Notes: generated by a model from the sequence alone, not told the origin. Shown: positions 36,693 to 45,671, counted from the stretch's first letter. The stretch: DNA of 64,000 nt from Bog-473 sp963791995 (GCA_963791995.1 CAWBUQ010000019.1:381343-445342), one strand, 5' to 3'. Made by a program: numbers and translations.

Positions 36693-37493
36693 TCAGGCCA
36701 GCTCCGAGCCGGGTGAGAGGCCGACCGAGCGCACGAGCGGCGCGGCGTCGTCGGTGGCGGTCCCGTCGGCGGCGCCGCCGTGCTCGAGCTCCTCGCGCCG
36801 GGCTCGGTAGAAACCGAGCACCTGGAGCTCAATGGAGAGGTCGACGTAGCGAAGGTAGATGCCCGGAGGGACGGCGAGCACCCGGGGTGCGAAGTTGAGG
36901 ATGGAGGTGACGCCGGCGCGGATGAGGAGATCGGCCACGCCCTGGGCGGCCCAGCCCGGCGTGGTGATGACGCCGATGTCGGGACGCTCGGCCGGCCGCA
37001 GCTGCGCCAGCTCGTCCATGTGACGCACCTTGATGCCGCGGATCTCTTCACCGACCACACCGGGGTCCACGTCGAAGAGAGCAGTGACCTGGCAGCCGCG
37101 CGACGCGAAGCCCGCAGAATTGGTCAGGGCACGGCCGAGGTTCCCGATGCCGACGATGCCGACGCACCAGTTCTCGTCGACCCCGAGCGCGCGGTCGATC
37201 TGCGCAATCAGGAAGTCGGGGTCATAGCCCGATCCCCTGGTGCCGAAGGAGCCGAGCAACGAGAGGTCCTTGCGCACCTTGGCTGCGTTGACTCGCGCCA
37301 GCTCGGCCAGTCGCTCCGAGGACACCGTGTGCTCGCCGGCGCGGACCAGTTCGCCCAGGATGCGCTGGTAGATCGGTAGTCGCAGCACCGTCGCCTCGGG
37401 GATCCGCTTCTGCGCGGCGGCCGATGCCAGCGACTCTGCCGCCGCCTGGTCGGATGCGCGCAACCTCGATGATGAGGGTTGCCGGTCGCTCAT
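36693..37493 (-). CDS. rex: Redox-sensing transcriptional repressor Rex
   Basis: This 266-residue dimeric repressor senses the NADH/NAD+ ratio. The N-terminal winged helix (RLPIYQRILGELVRAGEHTV, LAELARVNAAKVRKDLSLLG, GTRGSGYD) is followed by a Rossmann domain with GIVGIGNLGRALTNS and ALFDVDPGVVGEEIRG, and the domain-swapped C-terminal helix (VDLSIELQVLGFYRAR). The ATG at 37493 is preferred over a GTG at 37532. No good ribosome site is seen; TACCAT lies eight bases upstream, suggesting a leaderless message. It heads the rex-hemA-hemC-cobA/hemD-hemB-hemL cluster and probably also controls nuo. Confidence 0.95.
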   Translation of the reverse strand: MSDRQPSSSRLRASDQAAAESLASAAAQKRIPEATVLRLPIYQRILGELVRAGEHTVSSERLAELARVNAAKVRKDLSLLGSFGTRGSGYDPDFLIAQIDRALGVDENWCVGIVGIGNLGRALTNSAGFASRGCQVTALFDVDPGVVGEEIRGIKVRHMDELAQLRPAERPDIGVITTPGWAAQGVADLLIRAGVTSILNFAPRVLAVPPGIYLRYVDLSIELQVLGFYRARREELEHGGAADGTATDDAAPLVRSVGLSPGSELA

Positions 37494-37544
37494 TACGTCG
37501 GATGGTACCGAGGAGGCTCCCGGCCGCACCAAACCGGCGAGAGG

Positions 37545-38438
37545 TCACCAGGCCAGGACAAGGAGCTCCCCGGCGGTCACGTTGAGCCAATGTGCGGCCG
37601 AGGCCTGGCCCGCCACGACCGCCAGATGCCCGTTGGAGTCGACCAGCACGCCGAATTCGCCCTGGGCCAGCTCGCCGAACACGTTGATACAGCGGAGCAC
37701 GATCCCGTCGGGCACCAGCGAGTGCGGCAGGCCGTCGGGCGAGACGCGCCCGCTCTCGACGCGTGCCACCAGTTCCATACGCCCTTCGGCCGGGATCCCG
37801 GCGACGCGCGCGTCGGCCACGGTCGCGGCGAGCTGGAGGTTGCCGAAGTGGTCCACCCAGGTGACCTCGACACGCAAACTGGACCGCCCGTCGTGCAACC
37901 GGCCCTGCTCGACGACGCCGCCCACCAGGCGCACCAACGACGCGGCGTCGATCGGTTCGCCCAAGTCTGCGAGCGCGGTGCCGGCGCACAGCGCGGCGGC
38001 GGCCGGGCCGAAGAGGTCCCGCCCGTCGAAGGTCGCTCCGCCGTCGGAGGATTCGCGCTCACGGGTCAACTCGACCGCAGCGACGACGGGTGCCTCGCCC
38101 GCCTGCTCGGCCGCGCCGACGAGCAACCCGTTGTCGGGCCCGACGAAGTACATGGTCCCGCCGGTGGCGCGCTCGACCGCCAGGGCGATCCCGCGCCGGG
38201 CGGTGCCGACGCCGGGATCGACCACGCCGAGGACGACGCCACTGCCGAGATGTGGCACGGCGCGCACGAGGGTGTGGCTGCCGGCTCGCACGTCGAAGGC
38301 CGGGATGTGGTGGGTCAGGTCGATGACAGTGGTGCCCGGAGCACGCGTCTGAATGACCGCGTGCACGACACCGACGAACTCGTCGGCCGTCCCGAAGTCG
38401 GAGAGGAAGAACACGGTCCGGACGGGTTGGAGGGACAC
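37545..38438 (-). CDS. SAM hydroxide adenosyltransferase (DUF62 family)
   Basis: This 297-residue enzyme belongs to the family that hydrolyses S-adenosylmethionine to adenosine and methionine using activated water (fluorinase relatives). Family marks: VFFLSDFGTADEFVGVVHAV, VIDLTHHIPAFDVRAGSHTL, VVLGVVDPGVGTARRGIA, YFVGPDNGLLVGA, the catalytic-triad stretch DGRDLFGPAAA, and WVDHFGNLQL. The fluorinase-specific insertion is not evident. The GTG at 38438 is the start. It lies between proC and rex, in the same direction. Intact. Confidence 0.88.
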   Translation of the reverse strand: MSLQPVRTVFFLSDFGTADEFVGVVHAVIQTRAPGTTVIDLTHHIPAFDVRAGSHTLVRAVPHLGSGVVLGVVDPGVGTARRGIALAVERATGGTMYFVGPDNGLLVGAAEQAGEAPVVAAVELTRERESSDGGATFDGRDLFGPAAAALCAGTALADLGEPIDAASLVRLVGGVVEQGRLHDGRSSLRVEVTWVDHFGNLQLAATVADARVAGIPAEGRMELVARVESGRVSPDGLPHSLVPDGIVLRCINVFGELAQGEFGVLVDSNGHLAVVAGQASAAHWLNVTAGELLVLAW

Positions 38439-38458
38439 GGCTCTGGGCTCGTTCTCGC

Positions 38459-39280
38459 TCAGCGCTGGAGGTGCCGAGACCGTTCCGTGGCGGCCGCCAC
38501 CGCCTCCATGAAGGCCGATCGCACGGCCCGCGCCTCGAGTGTGCGCACGCCCGCGGCGGTCGTGCCCGCCGGCGAGGTCACCTCGGCCCGCAGCGACTCG
38601 GGGTCGCGCCCGGTCTGGCTCAACAGCGCGGCCGAGCCGCGCATCGTCTCGACCACCAGGGTCCGGCTCACGTCACGGGTGAGGCCCATCTGCACCCCCG
38701 CTTCGATCAGCGCCTCGGCCACCAAGAAGAAATACGCCGGACCCGATCCCGACAGGCCGGTCACCGCATCGAGTTGGTGCTCGGGCAGGCGGACCACGGT
38801 GCCGACGGCGGAGAGGATGTCGTGCGCCCAGGCCAGGTCGTGCGAGGTGGCGAACGATCCGCCCGACATCGCGGCGACTCCGGTGCCGACCAGCGCGGCG
38901 ACGTTGGGCATCGCGCGGATCACCACCGGCTCGCCGCCGAGGGCCATCTCGAGGCGCTGGCAGGGCATGCCGGCCACGATGGAGAGGACCCGAGGGACAC
39001 CGACGCGCGCCACGGTGAGCGCCCGGCACGCCGCCTCCGCCGTGTCGGGCTTGACCGCCAGCAGCACCCCGGGCAGCCGGTCGCCGGCGGCTTCGAGCAG
39101 CCCCGGCTCGGGGGCACCCACGGCACGCAGTCCAGGGTTGGCCGCCTCGAGCTCGGCTCTGCGCTCGGCCACCGGCTCGATCACCGTGACGTCGGCCGGC
39201 GCCAGGACGCCCTTGTCGAGGAGCCCGCCCAAGAGGGCGCCCCCCATCTTCCCGCCGCCGACGATCAGCAGGCTCGACAC
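38459..39280 (-). CDS. proC: Pyrroline-5-carboxylate reductase ProC
   Basis: This 273-residue enzyme catalyses the last step of proline synthesis with NAD(P)H. It has the Rossmann motif LLIVGGGKMGGALLGGLL at the N-terminus, LLAVKPDT, VVIRAMPNVAALVGTG and the C-terminal LDAVTGLSGSGPAYFFLVAE with DPESLRAEVTSPAGTTAAG. The GTG at 39280 is taken because the nucleotide-binding motif begins five residues later; the open frame upstream has no family similarity. Intact. Confidence 0.95.
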   Translation of the reverse strand: MSSLLIVGGGKMGGALLGGLLDKGVLAPADVTVIEPVAERRAELEAANPGLRAVGAPEPGLLEAAGDRLPGVLLAVKPDTAEAACRALTVARVGVPRVLSIVAGMPCQRLEMALGGEPVVIRAMPNVAALVGTGVAAMSGGSFATSHDLAWAHDILSAVGTVVRLPEHQLDAVTGLSGSGPAYFFLVAEALIEAGVQMGLTRDVSRTLVVETMRGSAALLSQTGRDPESLRAEVTSPAGTTAAGVRTLEARAVRSAFMEAVAAATERSRHLQR

Positions 39281-39369
39281 GCCGCCGACGATACCGAGCC
39301 CAGCCAGGGGTCGCGTGCGCCGGACGGCTCGTGCGCAGGGACGGCCGGCCCCGACCCGCTCCCGGGGCC

Positions 39370-39861
39370 TCAGCGCCGAGGTCGGCGCCGGTAGGTCGAG
39401 GGGTAGCCGAGGGTCATGGCCGTCGGGAAGTGCTCGTCGGTGTAGACGACCGAGGACCCGGCGATGCGGTCGAGCTCGTCGTCGTCGACCAGCCGGGCCG
39501 GGACCCTGCCCACCAGGTACACGGCATCCTCGGGGCCGAGCGCGAACCACATGCCGAAGAGATGGGCGTTGCGCCGCAGCAAATAGGCGTAGACGTCGGC
39601 CTGGTTGGCCTCGGGCACCGGCATGAACTGGGCTTCGTGGTGCAACGTGCGCTGCTTGAGGGTGAACCAGACCGTGATGAAGTCCTTCTCCTCACCCTTG
39701 AAGCGCAGGTACCAGCGGTACGAGGCCGTCCGGTCGGTCACCTCCTGGCGCTCGGCAGCCACCAGGAAGCCACCGGCCGCCAACTCGCGCTCGGCCCAGG
39801 CGTCGATGCGGGCCACCGCCGCGGCCATCTCGTCTTCCTCAGGGAGATCGACGACGGGCAC
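39370..39861 (-). CDS. YbjN domain-containing protein
   Basis: This 163-residue protein of the YbjN family resembles type III secretion chaperones in fold. Seen here: WYLRFKGEEKDFITVWFTLKQRTLHHEAQFMP (within two blocks), YAYLLRRNAHLFGMWFALGPED and YLVGRVPARLVDDDELDRI. In many Actinobacteria this gene stands next to mshA, as it does here, 33 bases downstream of the glycosyltransferase; its biochemical role is unknown. It starts at GTG 39861. Intact. Confidence 0.82.
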   Translation of the reverse strand: MPVVDLPEEDEMAAAVARIDAWAERELAAGGFLVAAERQEVTDRTASYRWYLRFKGEEKDFITVWFTLKQRTLHHEAQFMPVPEANQADVYAYLLRRNAHLFGMWFALGPEDAVYLVGRVPARLVDDDELDRIAGSSVVYTDEHFPTAMTLGYPSTYRRRPRR

Positions 39862-39893
39862 GGGACGCGGGCTCGGACGCCGCCGCGCTCAGC

Positions 39894-41141
39894 TCAGCTG
39901 CACTCGACGAGGCGGCCCGCGGCCAGCTCGTCGTGCAGCTCCACCAGCGTCGTGGCGGCGGCGCGCCAGGTGTAGCGCCGCGCCATGAGCACCGAGGCCG
40001 TCGAGAGACGCTCGGCGGCCAGCGGCTCGCCGAAGACGCGGCGTACGGCGGCGGCGTACGCGGCCGGGTCGGGATCCTCGACCAAGAAGCCCGTGTGGCC
40101 CTCTTCCACCAAGGTGGTGAGCCCGCCGACCGCCGAGGCCACCACAGGCGTGCCGCACGCGGCGGCCTCCAGGGCCACGAGGCCGAAGGACTCCGAACGG
40201 CTGGGCACGAGGCACACGTCGGCGGCGCGGTAGTACGACGACAACAGCTCGTGGGGCTGCGGCTCGATGAAGTGCACGTGTTCGCGCACCCCGCGTGCGT
40301 CGGCGATGTCGTGGAGGCCGTGCAGCGATTTCTCGCCGTGAGGGCCACTGGGCCCGCCCACGACGACGAGGCGGTAGGGCTCGCCACCCGACTCGGACAA
40401 CTCGGCCAGCGTCTCGATCGCCACGTCGGCGCACTTGAGCGGCTGGATGCGGCCGACGAAGAGCAACAGGCGCCCGTCGAGCGGCAACCCGAGGGCCCGG
40501 CGCGCCTGGGGCCGGTGGCCCGGGCCGAAGAAGGCATGATCGACGCCCGGGGGCACGATGCGGATGCGCCCCGGCTCACCGCCGTAGAGCGAGGCGATCT
40601 GCTCGGCCTCCACGCTGCACGACGCCAGCACGGCGTCGGAGCACTCGATGATGGACGCCTCCGCCTCGGCGCGCCGGTGCGGCATGTCGGCCTCGACCTC
40701 TTCGGGCATGGATTCGGCCTTCACCCGGTCGAGCGTGTGGAAGGTGCACACGAGCGGCAGGTTCAACTCGTGCTTGATCACGTGGCCCGAAAGCCCCGAG
40801 AGCCAGTAGTTGGCGTGGACCGAGGTGTAGGGCAGGCCCTCGGCGCCCGCCATACGCTGGAGGACGGCGGCGGTGAATTCGTCCACCACGCCGGGCAGGG
40901 CCTCCTTCGGCACCACGTCGAGCGGTCCGGCCTTGACGTGGTGGACCTGCAATCCCGGTTCCAGATCGACCAGGGGCGGCAGATCGTCCGACCAGGCCCT
41001 GGTGAAGACGTCGCACACGACATCCGAGCGGGCCAGGGCGGCGGTCAGCTCGCGCACGTAGACGTTCATGCCGCCGCCGTCGCCGGTACCCGGCTGGGCC
41101 AGCGGCGAGGTGTGCAGGGACAAGACGGCGAGCCGGCGCAT
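39894..41141 (-). CDS. mshA: GT4 glycosyltransferase, probable D-inositol-3-phosphate glycosyltransferase (mycothiol synthesis)
   Basis: This 415-residue GT-B fold enzyme has the N-terminal LHTSPLAQPGTGDGGGMNVY and VRELTAALA typical of MshA, HANYWLSGLSGHVIKHELNL, the linker VPPGVDHAFFGPG, LLLFVGRIQPLKCADVAIE and the nucleotide-sugar motif PSRSESFGLVALEAAACGTP (E-x7-E). MshA joins GlcNAc to inositol-3-phosphate, the first step of mycothiol synthesis. The GGGMN acceptor loop and the YbjN neighbour support this over a generic GT4. ATG 41141 is the start. Intact. Confidence 0.85.
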   Translation of the reverse strand: MRRLAVLSLHTSPLAQPGTGDGGGMNVYVRELTAALARSDVVCDVFTRAWSDDLPPLVDLEPGLQVHHVKAGPLDVVPKEALPGVVDEFTAAVLQRMAGAEGLPYTSVHANYWLSGLSGHVIKHELNLPLVCTFHTLDRVKAESMPEEVEADMPHRRAEAEASIIECSDAVLASCSVEAEQIASLYGGEPGRIRIVPPGVDHAFFGPGHRPQARRALGLPLDGRLLLFVGRIQPLKCADVAIETLAELSESGGEPYRLVVVGGPSGPHGEKSLHGLHDIADARGVREHVHFIEPQPHELLSSYYRAADVCLVPSRSESFGLVALEAAACGTPVVASAVGGLTTLVEEGHTGFLVEDPDPAAYAAAVRRVFGEPLAAERLSTASVLMARRYTWRAAATTLVELHDELAAGRLVECS

Positions 41142-41146
41142 GGCGC

Positions 41147-41707
41147 TCAGAGCCTACCGGTGACCGGCAATTTCGCTCCGGAGGGGGCTGGCAGCGGCTC
41201 AGGCTGTGGCGACCCGGCCAGGGGCGGCGGGGGTCTCGGCACCGGTGTCGCCGCGGCCGGCGTCACCGGGACCGCTCGGATTCGGACCTGACCCGGCGGC
41301 CTCGGGCGCGCCGGTCCCCGGCGTGGGGTCCTGGTCCGCCCCCGTTCGCGCTGCTCGTCCTCGTACTCACGCCGGAAGGAGAGGTAGATGCGCACCAGCG
41401 CCTGCTTCTGCTCCTCGCTGATGCTCTGGTCCGACAGGATGGAGCGGGTGAGGTCGGGCGAGCCGGTCGGCGCCTCGAGGATGCCGGCCTGGACGTAGAG
41501 CGTCTCGGCCGAGATGCGCAGCGCCTTGGCGATCTGCTGGAGGATCTCCGCCGAGGGCCGGCGCAGCCCCCGCTCGATCTGGCTCAGATACGGGTTGGAG
41601 ATGCCGGCCAACTCCGAGAGGCGCCGGAGCGAGAGGCGGGCCCCCGCCCGCTGCTCACGGATGAAGGACCCGAGATCGAGCCAGCGGTCTTTCGGGTCCG
41701 TGCTCAC
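41147..41707 (-). CDS. XRE-family helix-turn-helix regulator
   Basis: This 186-residue protein has an N-terminal Cro/C1-type helix-turn-helix (DLGSFIREQRAGARLSLRRL, SELAGISNPYLSQIERGLRR, PSAEILQQIAKALRISAETL) and then an actinobacterial C-terminal region (QAGILEAP, SDQSISEEQKQALVRIYLSF) ending in a Pro/Arg-rich tail. The target is unknown. The GTG start at 41707 lacks a ribosome site, and TACGCT lies seven bases upstream, so translation may be leaderless. It is transcribed away from sod across a 222-base gap and toward mshA, only five bases away. Confidence 0.82.
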   Translation of the reverse strand: MSTDPKDRWLDLGSFIREQRAGARLSLRRLSELAGISNPYLSQIERGLRRPSAEILQQIAKALRISAETLYVQAGILEAPTGSPDLTRSILSDQSISEEQKQALVRIYLSFRREYEDEQRERGRTRTPRRGPARPRPPGQVRIRAVPVTPAAATPVPRPPPPLAGSPQPEPLPAPSGAKLPVTGRL

Positions 41708-41929
41708 TGTTGCAAGCGTACTGCCGGCCGGGCGCGCCGGCGTTGTCCCGCCGCGGCGGCCGGCGCCGCAACGACGCGGCGGCCCACCCCGCGCACGGCC
41801 CTGGCACTCCCTGTTCGCATCGCTGTTGAGCCCGGTTCCGATCGCGGCCTCGTCGGGTATGGTCCAGCACGCACCACCGCTGCGACAGCGGCCCATCCCA
41901 GGGACACGACCACGACTGAGGAGATCGCC

Positions 41930-42544
41930 ATGGCCGAGTACAGCCTCCCCGACCTGCCCTACGATTACGCCGCGCTGGAGCCTCACGTGTCGGCCCAGAT
42001 CATGGAGCTCCATCACGACAAGCACCACGCCGCCTACGTCACCGGCGCCAACCAGACGCTCGAGAAGCTGGCCGCGGCGCGCGACAAGGACGACTTCGGC
42101 GCCATCGTCGGCCTCGAAAAGACGCTGGCCTTCCACATCTCGGGCCACGTCTTGCACTCCATCTTCTGGAACAACCAGAGCCCCGACGGTGGCGACAAGC
42201 CCGACGGCGCCCTCGGGTCCGCCATCGACGAGAACTTCGGCTCCTTCGACAAGTTCAAGGCGCATTTCACCCAGGCCACGTCGACGATCCAGGGCTCGGG
42301 CTGGGGCGTGCTGGCCTACGAGCCCCTCGCCGGCCGGCTCATCATCGAGCAGGTCTACGACCACCAGGGCAACGTCGGCAACGGCTCGGTCCCGCTCCTC
42401 GTCTTCGACGCCTGGGAGCACGCCTTCTACCTGCAGTACAAGAACGTGAAGGCCGACTTCTTCGCCGCACTGTGGAACGTCGTCAACTGGCCCGATGTGG
42501 CGGCCCGGCTCGACGCGGCCAAGGGGCTGAAGGTTCCCGGCTAG
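41930..42544 (+). CDS. sodA: Superoxide dismutase, Fe/Mn type
   Basis: This 204-residue SOD detoxifies superoxide in the cytosol. Metal ligands are visible: His in MELHHDKHHAAYV, His in FHISGHVLHSIFW, and Asp/His in VFDAWEHAFYLQYKN; the N-terminal YSLPDLPYDYAALEPHVSAQ is canonical. Whether it uses Fe or Mn is not certain from sequence, although the GH-x-x-H helix and the Q in the IQGSGWG region fit the Mn or cambialistic group. ATG 41930 has GAGGAGA eight bases upstream. Intact, and followed by a hairpin. Confidence 0.95.
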   Translation: MAEYSLPDLPYDYAALEPHVSAQIMELHHDKHHAAYVTGANQTLEKLAAARDKDDFGAIVGLEKTLAFHISGHVLHSIFWNNQSPDGGDKPDGALGSAIDENFGSFDKFKAHFTQATSTIQGSGWGVLAYEPLAGRLIIEQVYDHQGNVGNGSVPLLVFDAWEHAFYLQYKNVKADFFAALWNVVNWPDVAARLDAAKGLKVPG

Positions 42545-42553
42545 GGCTGGTGG

Positions 42554-42568
42554 GCCGGCGGCGCCGGC
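42554..42568. terminator. Perfect GC hairpin between sod and the convergent DksA-like gene
   Basis: GCCGGC at 42554-42559 and GCCGGC at 42563-42568 form a self-complementary six-base stem with a three-base loop. It lies in the 33-base space between the two stop codons and is likely a bidirectional terminator. Confidence 0.45.
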
Positions 42569-42577
42569 GGTTGGCGG

Positions 42578-42766
42578 CTAGGCGAGGGGGAGGTGCTGCT
42601 CGCAGAGACTGCGGGTGGGATCGCGCTCGAGGTCGGCCTCGACGATGGGCGCCCCGCACGTCTCGCACTGCCCATAGGTGCCCTCGCTCAGGCGCTCGAG
42701 GGCTCGATCGACCCCGTCGAGCACCGACGAGGACCGGGCCAGCTCCGATTCGTAGCGCTCCTCCAC
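42578..42766 (-). CDS. Small DksA/TraR-type zinc-finger protein
   Basis: This short protein has the C-terminal DksA/TraR zinc-finger signature: LDGVDRALERLSEGTYGQCE, TCGAPIVEADLERDPTRSLC and EQH. The fourth ligand of the usual C4 finger is replaced by histidine (CxxC...CxxH). Proteins of this type bind in the RNA polymerase secondary channel and modulate transcription initiation, but this one lacks most of the coiled coil. Start GTG 42766 gives 62 residues; GTG 42808 would add 14 and overlap the divergent phosphatase frame. Confidence 0.72.
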   Translation of the reverse strand: MEERYESELARSSSVLDGVDRALERLSEGTYGQCETCGAPIVEADLERDPTRSLCEQHLPLA

Positions 42767-42803
42767 GATCGGGCAGGGTAGCCGCCCGGCGGGCCCTCCG
42801 AGC

Positions 42804-45671
42804 GTGACGGGGTCGCAGGCAGGTGGCAGGGGCGGAAAAGGGTGCCCCGAACCGTTTAGGGGTTCGAGGTGGGGGGCAGTACTACCGCAACCGCTATGCA
42901 GAGCTCCATACTGCCTGGGCCCGAGCCCACGGCCACCGCGCGACGCCGGCGCGTCGGTCACTCGGCGGTTCCCCGCGGCCACAGCCTCGGTCGGCGAGGC
43001 CCGCCGCTTCCTTCTCGAAGTCCTGCCAGCCCCGTGCCTGGAGGGGGCGGACGCCGTCGTGCTGATGCTCTCCGAGCTCGCGACGAACGCCGTCCTCCAT
43101 GCCTCCACCCCCTTCGACGTGACGGTGTCGGTCGCACCGGACGCCACGCACGTGCGGGTCGGGGTCAGCGACGGCTCAGAGGGGTACCCCGTGCCGCTCG
43201 AACCGAGCACGGACACGCCCCACGGGCGCGGACTGCACATCGTGCGCACGCTGGCCGATGCGTGGGGCATCGAGATGCACCGCAGCCGGCCCGGCAAGAC
43301 GGTCTGGTTCGACGCCCCTTTCACGCCGCCGCCGGACGCACGGGGCGACATCATCGGACTCGGCAGGTTCTCGAGCGACGATGCGTCGTGGACGGCGCGC
43401 CGCGCCGCCGGCGATCCGGTGACGGACACGGGCGCCGCGGTCGCGCCGGCCGCCACGACACGGGTCGGGGCCCCAGGCGGCACGGGCACGACAGCGGCGC
43501 GGGCCATCTGGCCTCCGCCCAGCGTGCGCGCGGTACTCGACGGGTTACGCGATGCCGTGGTCGCCACGAACGAACACGGCGAGATCCATTACGTCAACCG
43601 GGCGGCCGAGGAGCTCATGGGATGGCCACACGGCTCTCTCGTCGGCCGGTCCGCCCTCGACCTCGTGCCCGAGTCGTTGGGTGCGGCCTTCCACGAGGGA
43701 TTCGCCCACTTCGTCCGCGCCCAGGCCGAGGAGCTGGTCGGCCGGAGGCTCACCACGGCCATCAAGTGTGCCGACGGCTCGGAGGTCGACACCGAGCTCG
43801 TCCTGAGCATCTTCGATCATCCCTACGCCGGAGCGGTGGTCGTCGGCATTTTCCGTCCCCACGACGACCGCAAACTGCAGCGCTGGTCCGAGCTGACGAG
43901 TGAGCTGCTCGAGATTCTCGTCGACGCCCCGATGGACGACGCGCCGGCTGAGCGGTTGCTGGCCACGCTGGGACGGCGACTGGACTGGGACGTCACCACG
44001 CTGTGGGCGCTTTCGGCGGACCACGACCTGCTGTGCCGGCACGTCTGGACGCGGAGCCCGACGATCGCGCCCGCCTTCACACAGGAAAAGGCTGCCGACC
44101 CCCGCAGCGGCAGCGAAGGATTGCCCCGGTGGGTGATTGAGCACGGCGAGCCGCTGTGGGTGCCCGATCTGCGCAGCGACTGGCGCTTCGAGACCGATGC
44201 ACTGGCCAAGGACGGATTGCAGAGCGCGTACGCATTCCCGATCCGGTACCGGGGAGCGTGCATCGGCGTCGTCAAGATGCTGAGCCGGCACCAGCGCGAG
44301 CGCGACCCCTCGGCGGTGGAGCTCATGGACGCGGTGGGCGGGCACCTGGGTGAGCTGCTCCACACGTCGACCCTGGCGGCCGAGCGCGAGCACCTCCTCG
44401 ACGAGCTCCTCGAGGCCCGGCGGCGCAACGAGTTCCTCCTGCTGGCCACCCAGGTGCTCTCCGAGGTCGTCGACTATCACGAGATGGTCAATCGCTTGGC
44501 CCAGGTCGCCGTGCCGGTCCTGGCCGACATCTGCCTCATCGACATCGCCGACGAGGACGGGCAGATGCGCCGGATGGCGGCGTGGCACGCCGACCCGTCG
44601 AAGCGCTCGCTCGCCGAAGAACTGCGCACGCGCTACCCGCCCGATCCCGAGAGCGATCACCCGACCATGGCGGTGATGCACAGCGGGCGGTCCATGTGGA
44701 GCGCCGAGATGCCGGACGAGTTCCTGCATGCGACGACCAGGGACGAGCGCCACTACGCCATCCTCAAGATGCTCGGCTTCACCTCGTACATGACGGTGCC
44801 GCTGCGGCGGCGCGACCAAGAGGTCCTCGGCACCGTGTCCCTGGTGTCGGCCGGCTCGGGACGCCGCTTCTCCGAGAAGGATCTCGGGCTGGCCGAACAA
44901 TTGGCCAAGCAGGTGAGCTCGGTGGTGATCAACGCCCGCGCCTACGACCGGGAACGGCGCATTTCGCACGATCTGCAACGCAACCTGCTGCCCGACGCCA
45001 TCCCCGACATCACCGGCTGGGAGGTCGCGGCGCGCTACCTCCCCGCCGCCGTGGGCTACGAGGTCGGCGGCGACTGGTACGACGTGGTACCGCTGGCCGA
45101 CGGCCTCGTCGCATTCGTGGTGGGCGATGTCGAGGGGCACGACCTCGGCGCCGCCAAGATCATGAGCCGCCTGCGCCATACGCTCGGGATGCTGGTGCTG
45201 GAGGAGAGAGACCCGGGTCTGGCCCTCGAGCGGCTCAACCGGATCTCGCTGTCCCGGGAGGACGAGCGGCTCGCCACCGCCCTCGTCGGCGTGCTCGACA
45301 CGGCGAGCGGGGTGGTCACCTTCTCATCCGCCGGCCACCACTCCCCCGTCCAGGTCGGCCCGGATCAGGCCATTGAGCTTCCGGTGCCGCCCGGGCCCCC
45401 TCTGGGCGTGCAGCCGTGCCACTACAAGAACTACGACTTCGAACTCGGTGACGGCTGCCTCGTCATGTTCACCGACGGGCTGGTCGAGCGCCGCGGCGCC
45501 CATCTCGACAAGCGCCTCGAGCTGCTCGAGTGGTCGTTGCGCACCTCGCCGAGCACCGAGCCCCGCCACATCGCCGACTACATCATCGATGCCATGACCG
45601 CGGACGAACGGCGGTCCGACGACATCGCCGTGCTCACGGCACGCCAGCGCGGCGACGACCTCGCCATCTGA
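42804..45671 (+). CDS. Multidomain SpoIIE/PP2C phosphatase with HATPase, PAS and two GAF domains
   Basis: This 955-residue cytosolic signalling protein carries, in order: an RsbW/anti-sigma-type HATPase (about 55-175; LMLSELATNAVLHA N-box, HGRGLHIVRTLADAWG G-box), PAS (about 240-345), GAF (about 365-520), GAF (about 550-715) and a PPM/SpoIIE phosphatase (about 735-945; GGDWYDVVPLADGLVAFVVG, DVEGHDLGAAKIM, FTDGLVERR, DDIAVLTARQ, with the metal aspartates). Such proteins switch sigma-factor partners by phosphorylation and dephosphorylation; here both activities sit on one chain. The start is uncertain. GTG 42804 keeps one frame but gives a non-conserved lead, while ATG 42896 is in another frame and would need an indel near 42950. 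No anti-anti-sigma gene is adjacent. Confidence 0.88.
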   Translation: MTGSQAGGRGGKGCPEPFRGSRWGAVLPQPLCRAPYCLGPSPRPPRDAGASVTRRFPAATASVGEARRFLLEVLPAPCLEGADAVVLMLSELATNAVLHASTPFDVTVSVAPDATHVRVGVSDGSEGYPVPLEPSTDTPHGRGLHIVRTLADAWGIEMHRSRPGKTVWFDAPFTPPPDARGDIIGLGRFSSDDASWTARRAAGDPVTDTGAAVAPAATTRVGAPGGTGTTAARAIWPPPSVRAVLDGLRDAVVATNEHGEIHYVNRAAEELMGWPHGSLVGRSALDLVPESLGAAFHEGFAHFVRAQAEELVGRRLTTAIKCADGSEVDTELVLSIFDHPYAGAVVVGIFRPHDDRKLQRWSELTSELLEILVDAPMDDAPAERLLATLGRRLDWDVTTLWALSADHDLLCRHVWTRSPTIAPAFTQEKAADPRSGSEGLPRWVIEHGEPLWVPDLRSDWRFETDALAKDGLQSAYAFPIRYRGACIGVVKMLSRHQRERDPSAVELMDAVGGHLGELLHTSTLAAEREHLLDELLEARRRNEFLLLATQVLSEVVDYHEMVNRLAQVAVPVLADICLIDIADEDGQMRRMAAWHADPSKRSLAEELRTRYPPDPESDHPTMAVMHSGRSMWSAEMPDEFLHATTRDERHYAILKMLGFTSYMTVPLRRRDQEVLGTVSLVSAGSGRRFSEKDLGLAEQLAKQVSSVVINARAYDRERRISHDLQRNLLPDAIPDITGWEVAARYLPAAVGYEVGGDWYDVVPLADGLVAFVVGDVEGHDLGAAKIMSRLRHTLGMLVLEERDPGLALERLNRISLSREDERLATALVGVLDTASGVVTFSSAGHHSPVQVGPDQAIELPVPPGPPLGVQPCHYKNYDFELGDGCLVMFTDGLVERRGAHLDKRLELLEWSLRTSPSTEPRHIADYIIDAMTADERRSDDIAVLTARQRGDDLAI
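42848..42866. promoter_or_regulatory. Inverted repeat in the space between the DksA-like gene and the phosphatase
   Basis: CGAACC (42848-42853) and GGTTCG (42861-42866) form a perfect six-base inverted repeat around GTTTAGG. It precedes the possible ATG 42896 start of the phosphatase and contains GTTT, the -35 core of stress-type (SigB/SigF-like) promoters. It could be an operator or a hairpin; no test is possible by eye. Confidence 0.3.
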
